Shown: positions 59,158 through 64,000 of the stretch, one piece after another | Layout of the letters: every line of letters starts with the position of its first letter | How positions within the stretch are numbered: the stretch's first letter is position 1 | Source of the DNA: Paracidobacterium acidisoli | GTDB lineage: Bacteria > Acidobacteriota > Terriglobia > Terriglobales > Acidobacteriaceae | Assembly: GCF_003428625.2 (NCBI RefSeq) | Contig: NZ_QVQT02000002.1 | Location: 345,026 to 409,025, forward strand | Length of the DNA: 64,000 nucleotides | Direction of reading: 5' to 3' | Notes under the pieces: generated by a model | What the model saw: only the letters and a program-made list of their open reading frames with translations | What the model was told of the DNA's origin: nothing | Databases searched by the model: none | Translations under genes and position numbers: made by a program

Positions 59158-60418
59158 TTGCACCCTCCACGACCAGTTCCGGTTCATCGTTCTTCTGTGA
59201 GATGTAAGCTTCAAAGTCGGTCAGGCGCGGACGAATCGCCGCCTCCTGGTCATAGACGCCCGCGAGCGCGTCGGTGGTCTTCAGGCCGTTGCCGGTGATG
59301 CAGGTCACGGTCAGATCGTCGGGGTGAATGCGGCCATGCGCGTAAAGCCGCGCCGTCACCGCCGTCGTCACGCCGCCGGCCGTCTCTGTGAAGATGCCTT
59401 CGGTCTCGGCCAGCTCCTGAATCGCGGAGACGATCTCGACATCCGACACATCCTCGGCCCAGCCGCCGCTCTGGCGAATGGCCCGCGCCGCGTAGACGCC
59501 GTCCGCCGGGTTCCCGATCGCCAGCGACCGCGCAATCGTCGAAGGACGCTGCGGCTCGATGTGATCCGCGCCGTTCTTCACCGCCGTCGAGATTGGCGAG
59601 CATCCGGTGGCCTGCGCGCCGAAGAAGCGCACTTCCTTCTCCTCCACCAGACCGAGCGCGATCAGCTCCTTGAAGGCCTTGCGGATTTTGGTAATCAGCG
59701 AGCCACCGGCCATCGGGCAGACCACGTTGTCGGGCAGGCGCCAGCCGAGCTGTTCGGCGATCTCGAAGCCGACCGACTTCGAGCCTTCCGCATAGTAGGG
59801 CCGCAGGTTGACGTTCACGAAGCCCCAGCTGTACCGGTCAGCGATCTGCGAGCACAGGCGGTTGACGTGATCGTAGTTGCCGTCGATGCGCACCAGCGTC
59901 GCGCCGTAAACCTGGGTGTTCAGAATCTTGGCGGGCTCCAGGTCAGAGGGGACGAGGATGTAGGTTTTGAGGCCGTGGCGCGCGGCTCCCGCGGCGACGG
60001 CGTTTGCCAGGTTGCCGGTCGAGGAGCAGCCGACGGTGTCGAACCCGAAGGTCTGCGCGTTCGCCAGTGCTACCGCGACCACGCGGTCCTTGAAGCTCAG
60101 CGTCGGCATGCAGACGGCGTCATTCTTGATGTAGAGGTTCTTCGCGCCGATCCGCTCCGCCAGGTGCGGAGCCGGAAGCAGCGGCGTCCATCCGGCTGGC
60201 GTGACCGGCTTGTAATCTTCGGGCACCGGCAGCAGAGATTTGTAGCGCCACATGCTGGAGGGTCCGGCGGCGATGGCCTCGCGGGTAAACGTCCCGCGAG
60301 CCGCCTCCAGGTCGCAAATCACTTCCAGCGGCGAAAAGCACTCGTCACAGATCGAAAGCGGTGCGTTGTCAAAACGCTTCCCGCATTCGCGACATCGTAA
60401 TTCGTAAGCTGCAGCCAT
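59147..60418 (-). CDS. thrC: Threonine synthase (ThrC), zinc-ribbon type
   Basis: 423 residues. An N-terminal zinc-ribbon-like stretch, C-R-E-C-G-K-R-F then C-D-E-C-F, precedes the fold-type II PLP core. S-F-K-D-R holds the Schiff-base Lys; S-S-T-G-N-L-A-N is the phosphate loop; P-M-A-G-G-S and T-G-N-G-L-K are further conserved parts. The usual role is O-phosphohomoserine to threonine. The coupled CysO-like gene (11-base overlap) hints that it might instead use a carrier-bound sulfur. Related enzymes (CysM) are partnered with CysO in mycobacteria. This is inference. Confidence 0.9.
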   Translation of the reverse strand: MAAAYELRCRECGKRFDNAPLSICDECFSPLEVICDLEAARGTFTREAIAAGPSSMWRYKSLLPVPEDYKPVTPAGWTPLLPAPHLAERIGAKNLYIKNDAVCMPTLSFKDRVVAVALANAQTFGFDTVGCSSTGNLANAVAAGAARHGLKTYILVPSDLEPAKILNTQVYGATLVRIDGNYDHVNRLCSQIADRYSWGFVNVNLRPYYAEGSKSVGFEIAEQLGWRLPDNVVCPMAGGSLITKIRKAFKELIALGLVEEKEVRFFGAQATGCSPISTAVKNGADHIEPQRPSTIARSLAIGNPADGVYAARAIRQSGGWAEDVSDVEIVSAIQELAETEGIFTETAGGVTTAVTARLYAHGRIHPDDLTVTCITGNGLKTTDALAGVYDQEAAIRPRLTDFEAYISQKNDEPELVVEGANVR

Positions 60419-60760
60419 TCTGCCCTCGTCTTCCGAGAGCGGCCTTCAGCGATCCACAACAAGGTGGACCTTACGGGCAAATGTGACAACTCAAACAGCA
60501 AATGCAGCGCTGTTTTCACTACTCTTCGATGGATTTCGCGAAGTGCGATACAGCATGCACCCCGAATCTCATGTTCCCCACCACTTAAGGTGAGCGAGAG
60601 TTGACACCGATGTCCTGAATTGCTCAGGCCGGTTGTCGTGGCGTCACAGGGCCCGTCCCTCAGCCACTCTGCATGAAATTCAGGCTCGCTCTTATTAGGA
60701 GCAAACTTGAATACCAAATAAATATCACAGCCGCTGTGACGATGCAAGCCGTTCCCGTAC
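60419..60760. other. 342-base region between thrC and the frameshifted PIN gene
   Basis: No gene could be supported. A longer open frame on the minus strand crosses into thrC, has no ribosome site or recognisable product, and looks like chance. No tRNA, promoter or hairpin was confidently seen. The thrC promoter should be at its 60.42-60.55 kb side. Confidence 0.5.
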
Positions 60761-61175
60761 TTAGAAAGGTTCGACTTCAAGTCCCGGTAACATCCGGAAG
60801 TGGCGCATATTAGCTGTGGCAATACGATAGCCGAGCTCGAGCGCTGTCACTCCAATCAGCAGATCGGAGAGCGCAACGCGGATGCCCTTCGCCGTGTTCT
60901 CGCCATCGATCTGTCCAGCGCGCAGGGCTATGGGAACAGTTACCGGATGCACCGGCAGCGCCGCCGCCAGCTCATGCAGAAACTGCTGCCCGCATGGCCT
61001 TTCTTTCCTGCGTGTCGGCGCGGGCTGCTCCGTGCGCCAGCTCGATCAGCGTAATCACCGAAACAGCGACATCCTCACCGGCTGCGTGCCCGGCAATTTC
61101 CATCAGCGTCTGCCGCGCATTCATGCCTTTGCGCTCCGCTGCGATGAGCACGCTGGAGTCGAGGATCAGTCCCAT
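60761..61175 (-). pseudogene. PIN-domain toxin (VapC-like), disrupted by a +1 frameshift
   Basis: The first part (60972-61175) reads M-G-L-I-L-D-S-S-V-L-I-A-A-E-R and I-T-L-I-E-L-A-H-G-A-A-R, normal for VapC, but stops after M-R-A-A-V-S-A. The rest continues in another frame: Q-F-L-H-E-L-A-A-A-L, A-L-S-D-L-L-I-G-V-T-A-L-E and A-T-A-N-M-R-H-F. An extra base in the CCC run at 60989-60991 (GGG on the coding strand) explains the break. Restored, the domain has the PIN acids (Asp, Glu, Asp, Asn). The toxin is therefore probably inactive, unless the base is a sequencing error or a slippage site. Confidence 0.8.
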
Positions 61176-61438
61176 GCTGGTGGGTTCAGAGGCTCGCGGT
61201 GAATCTCAACGGCCTCGGCAACATCGCGAGCGAAGTCTTCGTCCACCATTGCCGGAGAATCTTCCGGCAGCAGCGCAATGCACTCCTCGATGGAGCGGCG
61301 AGGCGGCGACGGCGTATGTAGTACGGCCACGGTCAGCGAACCGTCTTCAATCACGACCTCCGCGCCTGCCCGTACGCGGGCCAGCAGACCTGCAAAGTCG
61401 CGGGCTGCCTCGGTCGCCGAGATGTGAATGGTTGCCAT
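61166..61438 (-). CDS. Phd/YefM-like antitoxin
   Basis: About 90 residues. M-A-T-I-H-I-S-A-T-E-A-A-R-D-F-A-G-L-L-A-R-V-R-A-G is the Phd-like N-terminal fold, followed by E-V-V-I-E-D-G and an acidic tail (L-P-E-D-S-P-A-M-V-D-E-D-F-A). It overlaps the frameshifted PIN gene by 10 bases and would neutralise that toxin and repress the operon. With the toxin broken, only the antitoxin remains likely to function. The start could be ATG 61444 or 61438. Confidence 0.82.
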   Translation of the reverse strand: MATIHISATEAARDFAGLLARVRAGAEVVIEDGSLTVAVLHTPSPPRRSIEECIALLPEDSPAMVDEDFARDVAEAVEIHREPLNPPAWD

Positions 61439-61593
61439 GCTCACGATAATACCTCTGCATCTTCACGGTTGCTATCGGAGGCCGCTGTTTCCGTGGTCTT
61501 CGGCTCCTGATGCACGCATCCCAATTGCATTTTCGTGCCGGGATCTGTCCTGCCACGGCAGGTCGCAGCGTATGAGAAATTCGATCGTTCGGC

Positions 61594-64000
61594 TCAGTGC
61601 TTCGTCTGCGCCGCGTCCGGACTGTTACTCCCCGCTGCCTTGTCTGTGCGGGACACAATCCGGTCCACCGCGATGTAATCCAGCGGTGCCGGCTCATTGC
61701 CGTCCGGCGTACCCTCGATGCGAATCGTATCGCCGGTGCGCAGCGGAATCCCGTCGAGCGTCTTCCGCGACGACGTATCGCCGTTCATGCGCTCCGCGGG
61801 CAGCGTGTTGTCTGCCGTCCACTCGCCGATGAGCTGCTGATTCAGAAAGACGCGGAAGGTCGAGTCGCCGCTGCGATAGTCGAAGTACTCCACGCCTAAG
61901 TCATACCATCCGGATGCTCCGTGAAAGACCGTCTCCGCCATGCAGCTTGCCTGCCCTTCGCAGACCACGCCCTTCGCGCCCGAGGCCGTCTCCGGCGGCG
62001 TGACATCGACGACCGTGTAGCCGGTGAGCTTCATATTCTCGGCCTCGATGCGATCCGGATAATGCCCCACGCGTCCCCTGTCATCCGGAATCCCCGACAT
62101 GCTCTTCGCCCAGTTGCAGACCGCGTCGCGCCATACAACCGCGTGCCCGGACTGATAGATCAGCAGATCGAGCACCTTCTGATAGCGCTCGTCATCGATC
62201 AGGCCGTCGAGCCGCTTCCAGTCGGTCATAAACTGCGCCGCCTCTTCCGCGCCCGCATAGTGCGCGTTGTAGGTGTACTGAATCACCGTCTGGCCGTTGT
62301 GCAGTCTGTAGTTCCACGGCACATGATGAAAGAAGAGCAGCAGCGAATCCGGCATCGTCGCCAGCGACTCATACCGCTTCGCCACCTCCGGCGGATACTG
62401 CCCGATATAGCCCGTCCCCGTCGCCACCGTGCGATCCATGCCAACGCCCTGATGATCGGCGCGGAACCACTGCCCCCATCCGTTGCGCTCCGCCGACTCG
62501 ATGCCCGGCCCGTAATGCGCATGCAGAATGTCGGTCAGCGTGCCGATGCCGAGCGAGCCCGTGTAGCCCTCGTACGCATGCCATGAATGCAGCAGAATGC
62601 CGTCAACTGTCGACGCCACCTCCGGATTGTTGCTGAAGGTCAGCCGCGTCCACTCTTCGGCAATCGCCGCTGAGGTCAGCTCCGGATTCCACGCCAGCCG
62701 CCCGAAGCCGTAGAGGTTCGCCATCGACAGCGGATGCCCCATCCAGTTCGCATCGAGGCCGACATTCGCCACGCCGACGAAGCCTCCCAGAGCGTGATGA
62801 AAGGCCTTCCCTTCCACAATGCTCGCAACGGTCGTCGAGCGGTTATCGGCATGCAGGTCGAAGTCGAGGCTCTCCTTCCACAGCGGAATCAGAAAGACCG
62901 CGTGATGCGCCTGCCCGGTGTACTCCTGCGTGACCTGCAGCTCGATGGCCTCGCTCGTCTTTCTCAGTCCGGCAAAGATCGGCGATACAGGCTCGCGCAC
63001 CTGAAAATCAATCGGACCGTATTTGATCTGCACCACGACGTTGTCTTCAAACTTCCCGTCGAGCGGATGAAAGATGTCGTACGCAGCCCGCGCCCGGTCG
63101 GCCTTCATGTCGTTCCAGTCGAGATGATGGTTATAGACAAAGGCGCGATAGAGCAGGATGCCGCCGTGCGGCTTCAGCATGCGCGCCAGCATGTTGGCCG
63201 CATCGGCCGGCGTGCGTCCATACTGCGACGGCCCCGGCTGCCCCTCCGAATCGGCCTTGACGACGAAGCCGCCGAAGTCGGGGATCTGCGCGTAGAGAGC
63301 ATCCACTCTGCTCTGCCACCATGCGATAACCTGCGGATTGAGCGGGTCGAAGGTCGAAAGCCCGCCGAGCGTCTGCGGGCTGTTCAGCGCCACGGAGATC
63401 GACAGCCGCACACCCCATGGGCGGAACTCATCGGCGATGCGCGCCAGGCCGCCGATCATCTCCGGCGAGAGCATCTTCGGGCTGGCGTTCACGTTGTTCA
63501 CGGTGCAGCCGTCGATGCCGACCGACGCCAGCAGCCGCGCATACTCCCCGGTGCGGCTCACATCCTCGCGCACCGCGCCGTTATCGAAGAAGATCGACCG
63601 CCCCGCATAGCCGCGCTCGATGCTGCCGTCGATGTTGTCCCACTGGTTCACCCAGCGGATCGGCGCCGAGGGCGATTCGCTGTCGTGCAGCATCGCCAGG
63701 TCCTGCTCCGTGCCCATCTTCGCCAGCAGGCGGAATGTGCCGTAGAGCACGCCGCGCGCATCGCCGCCCTCAATCACCCAGTAGGCATGTCCGTGCGCAT
63801 GCACCACACTGAGCGAAAAGCTCTCCGGCTGCAGCGTGCCCGCACGCGCCTGCGGCAGCGCACCTTCGATCTCGCTCGCCGTGCCCAGCACAAAGGCATC
63901 TTCCTCCGGCAGCGTGTCGTCAATGCGAAGCGTGCGGTCGAGCATCGAGCGCACCCCGCGCACCAGCTCCTGCTCCGCGCTCAGCGGGACCGGCGAGCGA
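61594..64000 (-). CDS. Alpha-glucuronidase (GH67), N terminus beyond the window
   Basis: At least 802 residues, continuing past base 64000. GH67 features are W-V-N-Q-W-D-N-I-D-G-S-I-E-R-G-Y-A-G, V-N-N-V-N-A, D-F-G-G-F-V-V-K-A-D-S-E-G-Q-P-G-P (with the catalytic Glu), and V-V-V-Q-I-K-Y-G-P-I-D-F. After about residue 640 a separate beta domain (R-I-E-A-E-N-M-K, then W-Y-D-L-G-V-E-Y-F-D-Y-R-S-G) looks like an added carbohydrate-binding domain, not usual in GH67. The enzyme removes (methyl)glucuronic acid from xylan fragments, working with the GH51 arabinofuranosidase. Export cannot be judged. Confidence 0.92.
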   Translation of the reverse strand, partial: RSPVPLSAEQELVRGVRSMLDRTLRIDDTLPEEDAFVLGTASEIEGALPQARAGTLQPESFSLSVVHAHGHAYWVIEGGDARGVLYGTFRLLAKMGTEQDLAMLHDSESPSAPIRWVNQWDNIDGSIERGYAGRSIFFDNGAVREDVSRTGEYARLLASVGIDGCTVNNVNASPKMLSPEMIGGLARIADEFRPWGVRLSISVALNSPQTLGGLSTFDPLNPQVIAWWQSRVDALYAQIPDFGGFVVKADSEGQPGPSQYGRTPADAANMLARMLKPHGGILLYRAFVYNHHLDWNDMKADRARAAYDIFHPLDGKFEDNVVVQIKYGPIDFQVREPVSPIFAGLRKTSEAIELQVTQEYTGQAHHAVFLIPLWKESLDFDLHADNRSTTVASIVEGKAFHHALGGFVGVANVGLDANWMGHPLSMANLYGFGRLAWNPELTSAAIAEEWTRLTFSNNPEVASTVDGILLHSWHAYEGYTGSLGIGTLTDILHAHYGPGIESAERNGWGQWFRADHQGVGMDRTVATGTGYIGQYPPEVAKRYESLATMPDSLLLFFHHVPWNYRLHNGQTVIQYTYNAHYAGAEEAAQFMTDWKRLDGLIDDERYQKVLDLLIYQSGHAVVWRDAVCNWAKSMSGIPDDRGRVGHYPDRIEAENMKLTGYTVVDVTPPETASGAKGVVCEGQASCMAETVFHGASGWYDLGVEYFDYRSGDSTFRVFLNQQLIGEWTADNTLPAERMNGDTSSRKTLDGIPLRTGDTIRIEGTPDGNEPAPLDYIAVDRIVSRTDKAAGSNSPDAAQTKH

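Noticed and set aside
60319-60822. A 167-residue minus-strand frame across the thrC start
   Set aside because: Overlaps thrC and the PIN pseudogene, no ribosome site, composition unlike its neighbours.
58816-61438. A JAMM peptidase or ThiF-like activating enzyme near the CysO-like gene
   Set aside because: None of the proteins in the window has the JAMM H-x-H-x10-D motif or an E1-like adenylation domain. The trimming enzyme, if any, is encoded elsewhere.
1-64000. CRISPR arrays, insertion sequences or prophage
   Set aside because: No direct-repeat/spacer pattern, no transposase, integrase or phage structural gene was found on either strand.

Overview
The window looks like chromosomal DNA of a free-living, GC-rich Gram-negative bacterium, most likely an acidobacterium of the Acidobacteriaceae type. 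This is an inference from several things: LpxB and TonB genes (an outer membrane), ornithine-lipid type acyltransferases, many secreted plant-polysaccharide hydrolases (GH31, GH16, GH51, GH67), a lineage-type DUF protein at 12295-12798, and dense gene packing on both strands. No phage, insertion sequence, CRISPR array or rRNA was seen. One tRNA (Leu, anticodon GAG) is present.

Layout. 1-9.9 kb: the end of a LacI-like regulator, a membrane-anchored protein, an aminotransferase, a HAD phosphatase, RibBA, a divergent TetR/DHA2-exporter pair with two operator palindromes, a cold-shock protein, an exported Ntn-type hydrolase and an orphan receiver. 10-15.4 kb: a CCA-adding enzyme with a histone-H1-like tail, a metallo-hydrolase, a PIN/antitoxin pair, secG and tRNA-Leu. 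15.6-22.2 kb: an exported GH31 enzyme, small membrane proteins, a HAD hydrolase, a papain-like exported protein and DoxX. 22.2-29.9 kb: a surface-polysaccharide cluster (two acyltransferase-3 proteins, GT4, GT2, a Wzx-like flippase, GH16). 30-36.6 kb: bifunctional nuclease, MiaB, a diguanylate cyclase, a pseudo-receiver/DUF3052 fusion, a methyltransferase, a threonine-dehydratase-like enzyme and a thioesterase. 36.7-39.2 kb: pdxS and pdxT separated by a toxin-antitoxin pair. 39.2-42.5 kb: a cytochrome oxidase operon (subunits II, I, III). 43-50 kb: a 2TM/beta-rich protein, a ThiS-like protein, then an overlapping MsbA-like ABC exporter / lpxB / M1-peptidase-like operon. 50-53.6 kb: cupin, dUTPase and OlsB/OlsA-like acyltransferases. 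53.7-64 kb: GH51, an aminotransferase, TonB, DUF1223, a YeaQ-type protein, threonine synthase coupled to a CysO-like sulfur carrier, a frameshifted PIN toxin with its antitoxin, and a GH67 alpha-glucuronidase running off the end.

Most interesting points. (1) A CysO/ThiS-like sulfur carrier (58816-59157) is translationally coupled to a threonine-synthase-like gene. It carries 22 extra residues with eight cysteines after its Gly-Gly. The separate ThiS-like protein at 43598-43816 also has residues after its glycines. (2) A cytochrome oxidase subunit I keeps all metal ligands and the active-site Tyr but has Gln and Glu where the D-channel Asp and K-channel Lys are expected. (3) An M1-aminopeptidase homologue sits in the lpxB operon with all expected zinc ligands but one His replaced. 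(4) RibBA is altered at signature residues in both of its domains. (5) A toxin-antitoxin pair is inserted between pdxS and pdxT.
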